64,000 bases of DNA from Duganella guangzhouensis (GTDB lineage Bacteria; Pseudomonadota; Gammaproteobacteria; Burkholderiales; Burkholderiaceae_D): positions 1-64,000 of the forward strand of contig NZ_WKJK01000017.1 in assembly GCF_009674535.1 (NCBI RefSeq), in the 5' to 3' direction. The notes beneath the pieces are model-generated. The model did not search any database. It was given only the letters and a program-made list of their open reading frames with translations, and had not been told where the DNA came from. Of the stretch, positions 1-9,390 are shown in pieces. Numbering within the stretch: position 1 is the stretch's first letter; every line of letters begins with the position of its first letter. The position numbers and the translations under genes were made by a program.

Positions 1-971
1 AGCTGATTAACAGCTACGGCCCGACCGAAACCGTCATCACGTCGGTGGTTCAGGACTGCGCGGCGTACCTGCAAGGCGACTTGCCGCTGCCGGCACAGAT
101 GCCGATAGGCCGGCCACTGGCTGGCCGTCATTGCCATGTGCTGGATGCGAACCTGTCGCTGACGCCACCGGGCGTGCCGGGCGAGCTGTATATCGGCGGC
201 CCGCTGCTGGCACGTGGCTACATGGGCCGCGCCGGCCTGTCGTCGGAGCGCTTTGTGGCGGACCCGTTTGACGACGCGGGCGGGCGACTGTACCGCACCG
301 GCGACCTGGCGCGCTGGAACAGTGCGGGCCAGCTGGAGTATCTGGGTCGTACCGACCATCAGGTGAAAATACGCGGCTTCCGCATTGAACTGGGCGAGAT
401 CGAAGCGCGCTTGCTGGCACTGCCGGACGTATCGGCCGCAGTGGTGGTCGCACTGGCCGCACCGGGTGGCAGCCAGATGCTGGCCGCCTACGTCGCAGGC
501 GCACCTGGTGCAGCGCCGGACGCACAGGAACTGCGCGCCGTACTGGCCGCGCAACTACCAGACTACATGGTGCCATCCTCGTTGACCGTGCTGGACGCGT
601 TGCCGCTGAATGCCAACGGCAAGATCGACCGCAAAGCGCTGCCGGCACCAGACTGGGATGCCGGCCAACGTTACGAAGCGCCGCAAGGCGCGGCGGAACA
701 GGCATTGGCCGCGATCTGGTCGGAAGTGCTGGACCTCGAACGCATCAGCCGTCATGACAATTTCTTTGAGCGGGGCGGACATTCGCTAACGGTCATGAAG
801 CTGGCGGCGGAACTGCGCCAGCGCCATGGTGTCAGCATACCGCTGCGTACCGTGTTCGAATCACCAACGATTGCAGCGCTGGCCGCCATCCCCGCGCTGC
901 AAGGCTTGAATGGCAGCGCCAATGGCGATCTCGCGGCAATCGATGCCTTACTCGCAGAACTGGAATCCTGA
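1..971 (+). CDS. Non-ribosomal peptide synthetase, 3' end (partial A domain plus PCP)
   Basis: The reading frame is already open at base 3 and the start lies left of the window. It begins at adenylation core A5 (N-S-Y-G-P-T-E). It continues through A6 (GELYIGG), A7 (YRTGDLARW), A8 (VKIRGFRIEL) and A10 (NANGKIDRKALP), then a peptidyl carrier domain with the phosphopantetheine serine in GGHS (codon 783-785). The protein stops shortly after the PCP with no thioesterase or epimerase. The next NRPS starts 3 bp downstream with a condensation domain, so the chain is handed on in trans. Its substrate cannot be read because most specificity residues are outside the window. Confidence 0.97.
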   Translation, partial: LINSYGPTETVITSVVQDCAAYLQGDLPLPAQMPIGRPLAGRHCHVLDANLSLTPPGVPGELYIGGPLLARGYMGRAGLSSERFVADPFDDAGGRLYRTGDLARWNSAGQLEYLGRTDHQVKIRGFRIELGEIEARLLALPDVSAAVVVALAAPGGSQMLAAYVAGAPGAAPDAQELRAVLAAQLPDYMVPSSLTVLDALPLNANGKIDRKALPAPDWDAGQRYEAPQGAAEQALAAIWSEVLDLERISRHDNFFERGGHSLTVMKLAAELRQRHGVSIPLRTVFESPTIAALAAIPALQGLNGSANGDLAAIDALLAELES

Positions 972-974
972 TAT

Positions 975-3900
975 ATGCAATTTGATCCACTCCAACTCGC
1001 CGAGCGGGTTGCCGCTTTACCCGCAGAGAAGCGCAAGGTTCTGCTGCAAAGATTGACCGAACAAGGTGTCGATGTCGCTGCACTGCCGATCGTGAAAGCG
1101 CCTCGCACTGGAGCGCTGCCGCTGTCTCATGCTCAGCGCGGCCTATGGCTGACATGGCGTCTCGCGCCAACCAGCGCGGCCTACAATATGGAAGGCACGC
1201 TGGTGCTGCGCGGTGCGCTCGACGTGGCCGCCATGTCCAGCGCTGTCGATGCGTTAGCGGAGCGGCATGAAGTCTTGCGCACCGTATTCCGCGCGACGGC
1301 TGATGATGATGCCGAACAGCTGATTGTGGCTGGCAGCGGGAACGCACTGGAGATCGTCGATCTGTCGGTGCTGGCAGCGGAAGCACGCTTGGCGCGCGCC
1401 GCTGAACTGGTCGCGGAAAACGCCAGCACGCCGTTTGATCTGGAATCCGGCCCGGTATGGCGCGTGCGTTTGCTGAAACTGGACGCGCAAACGCATTGGC
1501 TGTCTATCGTGGTTCACCATATTGTTGCCGATGGTTGGTCCGCCTCCGTGCTGATGCGCGATCTGGGCGCCTTGTATGCGGCGCACGCGGGAAAGTCCGC
1601 CGTTGCGCTGCCTGATTTGCCGATCCAGTTTGCCGACTACGCGTTGTGGCAGCGCGACTGGGCGGCGGCGGGAGAGCTTGATCGCCAATTGGCTTACTGG
1701 CAGACCAAGTTGGGTGGCGACCATGCGCCGCTGGCATTGCCCCTCGATCGCGCGCGTCCGCGTGAACGTTCCGATGCGGCGGCGCGCCATGCTTTCGTGT
1801 TGCGCGGCGCGAGCGCTATCGCAGTTCAGGCGCTGGCCGAAAAACATGGCTGCACGCGCTTTATCGTGATGCTCGCGTTGCTGAAGCTGACGCTTGCCCA
1901 TCTTTGCGGCGCGCAGCATGTATCGGTTGGTTCGCCGGTCGCCAACCGCCAGCGCGCGGAAACGCAAAATCTGCTTGGCTATCTGCTGAATGTTCTGGTG
2001 CTGCGCACGCGCGTGGATCTGGGCGCCAGCTTCGATCATCTGTTGGAACAGGTGCGCTCCACGGTGCTGGATGCGCAGTCGCATGCGGATTGTCCGTTCG
2101 ATCTGCTGGTATCGTCGCTGCAAGTGCGGCGCGAGGCGGGCGTGCATCCGCTGTTTCAGGTCAAATGCACGGAACAGCAACAGGTGGCTGGTGTCGCCGG
2201 TTTCGGCGGATTGGAAACCAGCGTGTACGACGGCGCGGCCAAACTGGCGCACTTTGACCTGAGCCTGGACTTTGCCGCCAAGGATGGCGAGATTGTTTGT
2301 GGGCTGGCTTATGCGTGCGATATTTTCGATGCCGGAACGATAGCGGCTATCGCCGATCTGATGGAAACGCTGCTGCTGCGCGTCGTCGGCGCGCCCAATC
2401 AGGCGCTGGCCAGCCTGCTGCCTGAACGCGGCCTGGCGCATTGTGCCGGGGAGACGCGGTCGCGCGATCTGGACGATGATGTGCTGACGTGTTGGCGCCG
2501 CGCGGTGATCGCAACGCCGGATGCGGCGGCTGTACGTTATGAAGAGCAGGTTGTCAGTTTCGCTCAGCTGGATGGCCTGAGTGATGGTCTGGCATTGCAA
2601 TTACGCGAACAGAGCGTGGGACCGGAAGTCCGGGTCGGTGTCTATGCTCCGCGCTCGGCTGAACTGGTACTGGGGATGCTGGCGGTCTTCAAGGCCGGCG
2701 GCGCCTATGTGCCGCTGGACCCGGCGCTGCCGCCAGAGCGCCTGCGTTATCAAGCGCAAGACAGCCAGATCGCGGTGCTGTTGCACGCGGACTTGCCGTC
2801 ATGGGAAAGCGAGGTGCCGCGACTGGCGCTCAATACCGATGCCCCAGCGAGCAATGCAGGACTGACGCCAGTGCCAGTCACACCTGGTCAGGCGGCCTAT
2901 GTGATTTACACGTCCGGCTCGACCGGCAAGCCGAAAGGTGTGATCGTCAGCCGTGGCGCGCTGGCGAATTACGTCGCCGGTGTTCTGGAGCGCCTGAGCA
3001 CAGGCACCAGCAGCATGGCCATGGTATCGACTGTCGCTGCGGACTTGGGACACACCGTACTATTTGGCGCCTTGTGCGCCGGACGTTTGCTGCACCTGAT
3101 TTCGGCCGAACGCGCTTTCGATCCTGACCGTTTTGCCGAGTACATGGCGCGTCATCAGGTCGGCGTGCTGAAGATCGTTCCTAGTCATCTGCAGGCACTG
3201 CTCAGTGCCGCCGATCCGGCTGCCGTGCTGCCATCGGATTGTCTGATTGTCGGCGGCGAAGTCACACGCTGGCCATTGCTGGAGAAATTGCATGCGCTGC
3301 GGCCTGCCATGCGCGTGCTGAATCATTACGGTCCCACCGAAACAACGGTAGGCATCCTGACGCAGCGCGCGGAAGTTGCCACCCGCGCAGCGGCCAGCCT
3401 GCCTTTGGGGCATCCGCTGCCCAACAGCCAGGTGTGGGTACTGGATGAAAAATTGGAAGCCATGCCGATTGGTGGCGTAGGGGAGTTGTATCTGAGTGGT
3501 GCCGGCGTGGCGCGCGGCTATCAGATGCGTCCGGGTCAGACGGCCGAGCGTTTTGTCGCGCATCCGTTTGCAGAGGGCGAGTGCATTTACCGCACCGGCG
3601 ACCGTGTGCGCATGCTCGACGATGGCGCGCTGGAATTCCTCGGACGCGTCGACGATCAGGTCAAGATAAGGGGCTACCGCGTGGAATTGCGCGAGCTGGT
3701 GCAAGCCCTGTTGTCGCAGTCCGGCGTGGCCGCCGCCGAAGCGATCGCCCGGGATGGCGAGGATGGCCGCAGCCGTTTGTATGCTTACGTCGTCGCGCAG
3801 GCCGGCCAGCAACTGGACGGAACTGCCCTGGCTGCGCGGCTGGCTGACAGCCTGCCCGACTACATGGTGCCCAGCGCGGTCATGGTGCTGGATGCGATGC

Positions 3901-6900
3901 CACTCAACGCCAACGGCAAGATAGACCGCAGGGCTTTGCCGGAACCCGCGCGTGCCGCAGTAGCAAGCGATGCGCCGCAAGGCGTTATGGAGCAGGCCTT
4001 GGCCGAGGTTTGGTGCGAGGTGATGGGACTTGACAGCGTAGGCCGCCATGATAACTTCTTTGAACTGGGCGGTGACTCGATACTGAGTTTGCAGATCGTG
4101 GCGCGCAGCCGCAAGCGTGGCTACAAGATCGCCCCCAAACAGCTGATGGAGCGGCAGACGATAGCCGCGCTGGCGGCACTGGCGCAGCCTTTAGCCACTG
4201 CGACGCCGCCTGTCGCCTTGCCGGCCGCACCAGTTGCACCAGCGGCACCGCAGGCCGCCGGTCTGCTGCCGGTGCAGCAGTGGTTCTTCGAGCAGGAATT
4301 CGCGACACCGACGCATTGGAATCAGTCCATACTGCTGGCTGGTCCGGAAGCCGTCGATGCTGCGGGCATCGGCGCCATCATCGCGCAGCTGGTTCAGCAC
4401 CACGAGGCGCTGCGGACCCGGTTCTTCTCTGGCACGACTGGCTGGATGCAGCAGCCTGGCGTCGCGGGAGACATCTTCCGTAGCGTGGATTTGAGTGGCG
4501 AAACAGATATCCCGGCCGCCGTGACACGTGTGGCATCGGAATACCAGCGCAGCCTGCGTTTCGATCTGCCGTTCCGCGCGGTCTGGATGCAGCTCGGCAC
4601 CGGACGCGGAAACCGCCTGCTGCTAGTGGCACACCACCTGATTGTCGATGGTGTCTCTTGGCGCGTCATACTGGAAGACTTGCAAACCCTGTACGCGCAG
4701 AACGGCGCCGCATTGCCGGCTAAGACCAGCACTATCCTCCAGTGGGGCGACGCGCTGAACCGATATGCGCGCAGTCCGTCGCTGACCACGCAGTTGCCAT
4801 ATTGGCGTGCCCTGACGGCCACCGAGCCGTCGCTGCCCGCCGACCACCCAGACGCCAGTAATACGCTGGCAGATGCGCATACCTTGCAAGTTCACCTGGA
4901 TGCCGAACAGACCGCGCAATTGCTGGGCGCCGCGCACAAGGCGTATCGCACTCAGGTCAACGATCTGCTGCTGGCGGCGTTGACGCGCACACTGTGCACA
5001 TGGGCGCAGCGTGACAGTGTGCTGATCGAACTGGAAGGCCACGGCCGCGAGGATTTGTTTGACGGCCTGGATCTGAGCCGCAGCGTTGGCTGGTTCACGG
5101 CGCTCTATCCGGCACGGCTGGAAGGCGCTGCTGTGGATGCGGGCGCACTGATACAGTCGGTCAAAGAGCGGCTACGCCAGGTGCCGGATCGTGGCCTTGG
5201 CTACGGCGTGTTGCGCTATCTGACGCGTGATGCCATGCTGAGTAACGCCGCCGGAAAACCGCAAGTGACGTTCAACTATCTTGGCCAGACTGGCCAGACG
5301 CTGCGCCAGGATACGCCATGGCAGTTGGCGTCGGAGAGCGCTGGCACCAGCCGTGCGGCGGATAGCACGCGCCGTAGCTGGTTCGATGTCGGCGCGATAG
5401 TGTTGGATGGCCGCCTGCAATTGAGCTGGACGTTCAGCCGCGCATTGCACGCTGATGCGACCGCGATGGCGCTGCTGAACAGCTTCCGCGACCAACTGCA
5501 ACTGCTGATCGCGCATTGCCGCAGCGGCGCAAGCGGGGTTACGCCGTCTGATTTTCCATTGGCGGGACTGAATCAGCAGCAGCTGAATGCCGCTGGTCTG
5601 CCATCCGCGCAGCTGGAAGACTTGTACCCGTTGTCGCCGATGCAGGCCGGGATCATGTTCCATCGCATGCTGACGCCGGCCGGCAGCGCGTACGTCAACC
5701 AGCTGGCTGTCGATATCGACGGCCTGGATGCGGCGCGCTTTGCGCAGGCCTGGCGCGACGCGGTGGCCCGACACGCGATTCTGCGTACGGGCTTCATTCT
5801 GCATGAACAGGGGCCATTGCAGTGGGTCAGCCGCAGTGCTGAACTGCCGGTGCGAGAACTGGACTGGCGTGAACGCGCGGACCTGGCGCCAGCGCTGGAG
5901 CAGCTGGAGCAGGATGATCTGGCGCGCGGCTTCGATATGGCGCAGCCGCCGCTGATGCGCCTGACGCTGATACGCGTCAGCGATACGCGCCATCGCGTGA
6001 TATGGACCCGCCACCATCTGTTGTCTGACGGCTGGAGCAGCTCGCGCCTGCTCACCGAAGTATTGGGTCGTTATGCTGGCAAGCCGCCAGTTGGCGAACC
6101 GCCACCGTATCGCGACTACATCGCCTGGCTGGCTGCACGCAATGGGACCCTGGACGGGTCGGCGCGGATGTACTGGAGCGGGTTGCTGGCCGGGCTGGAG
6201 CAGCCTACGCGGCTGGCGAACCGCCCACAAGTGCCTAACCAGGACTACTGCTATTACCATGATGTGCTGGATGCGCGCGACACCGCATCCTTGTCCGACT
6301 ATGCGCGTGCCGAGCGTGTGACCGCGAACACCTTGATTCAAGGTGCCTGGGCGCTGCTATTGCAAATGCATACCGGCCGACGCAGCGTGGCCTTTGGTGC
6401 GACAAGCGCCGGGCGACCGCCTGAACTGGCGGGCGTGGAGCAGATGATGGGATTGTTCATCAATACCTTGCCGGTGCTGGCGGCACCGCATGCGCAGCAG
6501 GATCTCGGTGAATTCCTGCGTGCGTTGCAGGCGCAGAATCTGGCGTCGCGCGAGCATGAGCAAGTCCCGCTGTACCAGATCCAGCGCTGGGCCGGGAAGC
6601 CTGGCCAATCGCTGTTCGATACGTTGCTGGTGTTTGAAAACTATCCAGTCGACCGCGCCTTGCGGCAGGATAGCATGGGCGGTTTGGTCTTCGGCGCCAT
6701 GAACAGCCGCGAGGAAGTCAATTATCCATTGACGCTGACGATAGACATGGGCAGTACCTTGAGTATCGAATACGCCTATCAGAGCGCGTCGATCGGCACA
6801 GCTGCGGTCCAGGCCATGGCGGCACAGTTGCGTAGCTTGTTGCTGGCAATCGCGGGCCGTCAGGTAAGCACGGTTGGCGATGCCGTCAAGTTGCATGCTG

Positions 6901-7121
6901 CGCCGGAAGGCATCAGCGAACATGCCATGGCTGCGCTGTGGACCGAGCTGCTGGGCGTAGAACGGATAGGACGCCACGATGACTTCTTTGAACTCGGCGG
7001 CCACTCGCTGCTGGCGCTGCGGCTGATCAAGATGGTGGAACAACGCCTGCCGCAACTTCGTCTGACGCTGGCGGCTTTCATGCAGGCGCCGACGGTAGCG
7101 CAAGCCGTCCGGCAGGCGTAA
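975..7121 (+). CDS. Siderophore NRPS, C-A(Asp)-PCP-E-C-PCP, no thioesterase
   Basis: A 2048-residue cytoplasmic assembly-line enzyme. Domains in order: condensation (HHIVADG, H181-G187); adenylation (A3 YTSGSTGKPKG at 645, A5 NHYGPTE at 783, A10 NGK at 980); PCP with GGDS, S1035, the form usually seen before epimerases; epimerase (HHLIVDG at 1220, EGHGRE at 1354, FNYLGQ); second condensation (HHLLSDG at 1680); PCP (GGHS, S2011). Aligned by eye to GrsA, the A-domain code reads D-L-T-K-I-G-H-V-G-K, the published aspartate type, so the module should load Asp and turn it to D. The last module has no A domain and the protein has no TE, as I recall for the ornibactin/malleobactin final NRPS. Release may be by an amine or by an in-trans partner. 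Starts 3 bp after the upstream NRPS. Confidence 0.97.
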   Translation: MQFDPLQLAERVAALPAEKRKVLLQRLTEQGVDVAALPIVKAPRTGALPLSHAQRGLWLTWRLAPTSAAYNMEGTLVLRGALDVAAMSSAVDALAERHEVLRTVFRATADDDAEQLIVAGSGNALEIVDLSVLAAEARLARAAELVAENASTPFDLESGPVWRVRLLKLDAQTHWLSIVVHHIVADGWSASVLMRDLGALYAAHAGKSAVALPDLPIQFADYALWQRDWAAAGELDRQLAYWQTKLGGDHAPLALPLDRARPRERSDAAARHAFVLRGASAIAVQALAEKHGCTRFIVMLALLKLTLAHLCGAQHVSVGSPVANRQRAETQNLLGYLLNVLVLRTRVDLGASFDHLLEQVRSTVLDAQSHADCPFDLLVSSLQVRREAGVHPLFQVKCTEQQQVAGVAGFGGLETSVYDGAAKLAHFDLSLDFAAKDGEIVCGLAYACDIFDAGTIAAIADLMETLLLRVVGAPNQALASLLPERGLAHCAGETRSRDLDDDVLTCWRRAVIATPDAAAVRYEEQVVSFAQLDGLSDGLALQLREQSVGPEVRVGVYAPRSAELVLGMLAVFKAGGAYVPLDPALPPERLRYQAQDSQIAVLLHADLPSWESEVPRLALNTDAPASNAGLTPVPVTPGQAAYVIYTSGSTGKPKGVIVSRGALANYVAGVLERLSTGTSSMAMVSTVAADLGHTVLFGALCAGRLLHLISAERAFDPDRFAEYMARHQVGVLKIVPSHLQALLSAADPAAVLPSDCLIVGGEVTRWPLLEKLHALRPAMRVLNHYGPTETTVGILTQRAEVATRAAASLPLGHPLPNSQVWVLDEKLEAMPIGGVGELYLSGAGVARGYQMRPGQTAERFVAHPFAEGECIYRTGDRVRMLDDGALEFLGRVDDQVKIRGYRVELRELVQALLSQSGVAAAEAIARDGEDGRSRLYAYVVAQAGQQLDGTALAARLADSLPDYMVPSAVMVLDAMPLNANGKIDRRALPEPARAAVASDAPQGVMEQALAEVWCEVMGLDSVGRHDNFFELGGDSILSLQIVARSRKRGYKIAPKQLMERQTIAALAALAQPLATATPPVALPAAPVAPAAPQAAGLLPVQQWFFEQEFATPTHWNQSILLAGPEAVDAAGIGAIIAQLVQHHEALRTRFFSGTTGWMQQPGVAGDIFRSVDLSGETDIPAAVTRVASEYQRSLRFDLPFRAVWMQLGTGRGNRLLLVAHHLIVDGVSWRVILEDLQTLYAQNGAALPAKTSTILQWGDALNRYARSPSLTTQLPYWRALTATEPSLPADHPDASNTLADAHTLQVHLDAEQTAQLLGAAHKAYRTQVNDLLLAALTRTLCTWAQRDSVLIELEGHGREDLFDGLDLSRSVGWFTALYPARLEGAAVDAGALIQSVKERLRQVPDRGLGYGVLRYLTRDAMLSNAAGKPQVTFNYLGQTGQTLRQDTPWQLASESAGTSRAADSTRRSWFDVGAIVLDGRLQLSWTFSRALHADATAMALLNSFRDQLQLLIAHCRSGASGVTPSDFPLAGLNQQQLNAAGLPSAQLEDLYPLSPMQAGIMFHRMLTPAGSAYVNQLAVDIDGLDAARFAQAWRDAVARHAILRTGFILHEQGPLQWVSRSAELPVRELDWRERADLAPALEQLEQDDLARGFDMAQPPLMRLTLIRVSDTRHRVIWTRHHLLSDGWSSSRLLTEVLGRYAGKPPVGEPPPYRDYIAWLAARNGTLDGSARMYWSGLLAGLEQPTRLANRPQVPNQDYCYYHDVLDARDTASLSDYARAERVTANTLIQGAWALLLQMHTGRRSVAFGATSAGRPPELAGVEQMMGLFINTLPVLAAPHAQQDLGEFLRALQAQNLASREHEQVPLYQIQRWAGKPGQSLFDTLLVFENYPVDRALRQDSMGGLVFGAMNSREEVNYPLTLTIDMGSTLSIEYAYQSASIGTAAVQAMAAQLRSLLLAIAGRQVSTVGDAVKLHAAPEGISEHAMAALWTELLGVERIGRHDDFFELGGHSLLALRLIKMVEQRLPQLRLTLAAFMQAPTVAQAVRQA

Positions 7122-7125
7122 AAAA

Positions 7126-7153
7126 ACCGGCCGCAGTGCAAACTGCGGCCGGT
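7126..7153 (-). terminator. Intrinsic terminator between the NRPS and receptor genes
   Basis: An 11-bp perfect inverted repeat (ACCGGCCGCAG / CTGCGGCCGGT) with a 6-nt loop. Read on the minus strand it is followed by a run of six T, so it should end the receptor transcript that stops at 7170. On the plus strand the tail is only CTTG, so it is a weaker stop for the NRPS transcript. Confidence 0.85.
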
Positions 7154-7169
7154 CTTGAGATGATACTGA

Positions 7170-9362
7170 TTACCAGTGATAGGTGGCGGTGACCAGCACC
7201 TGGCGCGGATCGCCGTAGTTGCAGTAGCCGCTGCCGCATTCGGCCAGATAGCTGCGGTCAGCCAGGTTTTTGACGTTCAGCGCATATTTCCAGTGTGCCT
7301 GCTGGAAGTTCAAGCCTGCGTCGACAACGGTGTAGGCGGGGACGTGGTAATTTTCGCCGGACGACACGGTGGAGCCGACGTAGCGCACGCCGCCGCCCAG
7401 GCGCAGACCAGGCAGGCCCAGAGCCGAGAACTGATAGTCAGCCCAGGCGGAAGCCATGTTGCGCGGCGTGTTCGGTTGACGCGAACCGACTGAAGCCTGG
7501 TCGGCGGCGCTGGCCTTGGTGATCTTGGCGTCAGTGTAAGTATAGGAGGTGATCAGGCGCAGGGCGCGGCTGATGTCGGTGCGAGCCTCCAGTTCCAGGC
7601 CGCGCGCACGCACTTCGCCCAGCTGCACCGAGTAGTCGGTATCAACCGGGTCCGGCGACAGCACATTGCTTTGGGTGAGCTGGTACAAGGCGGCCGACAG
7701 CAGGGTGTTGCTGCCTGGCGGTTGATAGCGCACGCCGGCTTCATATTGCGTGCCCTTGGTGGGCTTGAAGCGATTGCCCAGACGGTCGCTATCGCTCTGT
7801 GGCTGGAAGGACTGGCTGTAGCTCACATAAGGCGCGACGCCGCCATCCGCCAGGTAGACCAGGCCCGCGCTGCCGGTGGTGGCGCTGTTTTTCTCTTCGC
7901 TCCAGTCGGTGACGAAGTAATCGCTGTTGCGGTACTTGACGTCGTCGTGGCGCGCGCCGACGACAGCGACCCAGCGCTGGTCGACCTTGATCTGATCTTG
8001 CGCATAGACGCCAACCAGACGTTCTTTGCGACGATAACCATCCGAGCCGTCGTCACCATATGGCTTGGCGCCATAGACCGGTGCGAACAGGTCCAGTGGC
8101 GCGATGAATTGGTAGGCGCGCAGGCGGCGGTTATCGGCATCGCTGCCATCGACGCCAACCACCACCTTGTGCGCCAGCGCGCCAGTGTTGAAATCACTTT
8201 GTAAATACGCGTCCACGGTCCACGCTTTAACGTGTTCCATGCGCTGTACCGCAAAGCGGGTCAGGGTGCGCAGGTCATCCAGCAAGGAGTCGCGGCCGGC
8301 GTAATTCCAGTGCATCAGCGCGTCGCTGTGGCGTGCCGCGAAATTGAGGCTGGTCTGCTCGTTCAGCTTATGCGAAATCAGTACCGCGATATTTTTGTGG
8401 GTGTCTTCCTTTTTATCGGTAGGCTCGCCCAGATTGCGGCCGGGCGGCAGTATGCCGTTCGGGTTGTACAGCAGCGAACCTTCAGGCGCCACGCCCCATT
8501 GACGGTTGTAGCGTGATTTCTGATATTGCGCCAGCAGGGTGATCGAGGTATCGGCCGAGGGCTTCCAGGTCAGCGCCGGCGCGACATACAGGCGGTTGTC
8601 CGGCACGAAGTCGATGAAGGTATTGCTATTGCGTTTCAATGCCGTGAAGCGATAAGTCAGGCTGCCATCCTCATTGAGGGCGCCGCCGAAGTCGCCGGTG
8701 ACCTGTTTGCGCTGATAGCTGCCGGCTTCCACGCTGATCTCGTGCAGCGTTTCGGCGGTGGGGCGCTTGGTGACCAGATTGACGATGCCGCCAGGTTCGG
8801 CGGCGCCGTACAGCAACGAGGCCGCGCCACGCAGCACGTCAACGCGCTCCAGGCCAAACGGCTCCTGCGTGCCGGTGAAGGTATTGCTGGGCGAGCGCAG
8901 GCCGTCACGGCGGATGCTGCTGTTGTCTACGCTGAAGCCGCGCAGCACGATATTGTCTGCATCGCGATAGCCATTGCCCTGGATGCCCACGCCGGGTGTA
9001 TAGCCCAGTACCTCGCGCAGCGAAGTCGAACCTTGCGCCTCAATTTGATCGGCCGTCACCACTGACACCGACTGCGGCGTTTCGATCAGCGGCGTGTCGG
9101 TCTTGGTGGCGCTGGCGCTGCGCTTGGCGACGTAGCCATCCACCTTGCCGGTCGCGGTTTCCGCGATGGCCGTTCCGCTGACGGTCACTGTTGTCAGCGT
9201 TTTGTCATCGGTGGCAGGTCCGCCTTGCTGGGCATGGGCCGAGTTGCCGCTGAAGGCCACACCGGCCAGCGCTGCGTGCAGGGACAGCGACAGGACGCTA
9301 CGGCGTAGGTGGTTTGGACGCGGAAGGTTGTCGTTATTTTTCATATGCGATGCTTTAGTCAT
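7170..9362 (-). CDS. TonB-dependent ferric siderophore receptor
   Basis: 730-residue outer-membrane receptor that should import the ferric form of the peptide made by the adjacent NRPSs. A signal peptide with hydrophobic core ends near AHA-QQ (about residue 45). A plug domain follows (TPQSVSVVTADQIEAQG, LGYTPGV, RGF), then a beta barrel ending in YHW. There is no N-terminal STN signalling domain, so it is not a FecA/FpvA-type transducer. The start is uncertain: ATG at 9362 has AGG only 1 nt upstream, and an in-frame ATG at 9344 (MKNND) would also leave a normal signal peptide. It lies 28 bp downstream of the aminotransferase on the same strand, probably one transcript. Confidence 0.95.
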   Translation of the reverse strand: MTKASHMKNNDNLPRPNHLRRSVLSLSLHAALAGVAFSGNSAHAQQGGPATDDKTLTTVTVSGTAIAETATGKVDGYVAKRSASATKTDTPLIETPQSVSVVTADQIEAQGSTSLREVLGYTPGVGIQGNGYRDADNIVLRGFSVDNSSIRRDGLRSPSNTFTGTQEPFGLERVDVLRGAASLLYGAAEPGGIVNLVTKRPTAETLHEISVEAGSYQRKQVTGDFGGALNEDGSLTYRFTALKRNSNTFIDFVPDNRLYVAPALTWKPSADTSITLLAQYQKSRYNRQWGVAPEGSLLYNPNGILPPGRNLGEPTDKKEDTHKNIAVLISHKLNEQTSLNFAARHSDALMHWNYAGRDSLLDDLRTLTRFAVQRMEHVKAWTVDAYLQSDFNTGALAHKVVVGVDGSDADNRRLRAYQFIAPLDLFAPVYGAKPYGDDGSDGYRRKERLVGVYAQDQIKVDQRWVAVVGARHDDVKYRNSDYFVTDWSEEKNSATTGSAGLVYLADGGVAPYVSYSQSFQPQSDSDRLGNRFKPTKGTQYEAGVRYQPPGSNTLLSAALYQLTQSNVLSPDPVDTDYSVQLGEVRARGLELEARTDISRALRLITSYTYTDAKITKASAADQASVGSRQPNTPRNMASAWADYQFSALGLPGLRLGGGVRYVGSTVSSGENYHVPAYTVVDAGLNFQQAHWKYALNVKNLADRSYLAECGSGYCNYGDPRQVLVTATYHW

Positions 9363-9390
9363 ACCTGGTTGATAAATCGTGATGGCCCGC

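Noticed and set aside
1254..2600. 450-codon minus-strand frame inside the NRPS
   Set aside because: Antisense to conserved condensation domain motifs; no ribosome site and no recognisable family.
7126..7153. Hairpin considered as a repeat or att site
   Set aside because: The T-run on the minus strand right after the receptor stop makes an intrinsic terminator the simpler reading.
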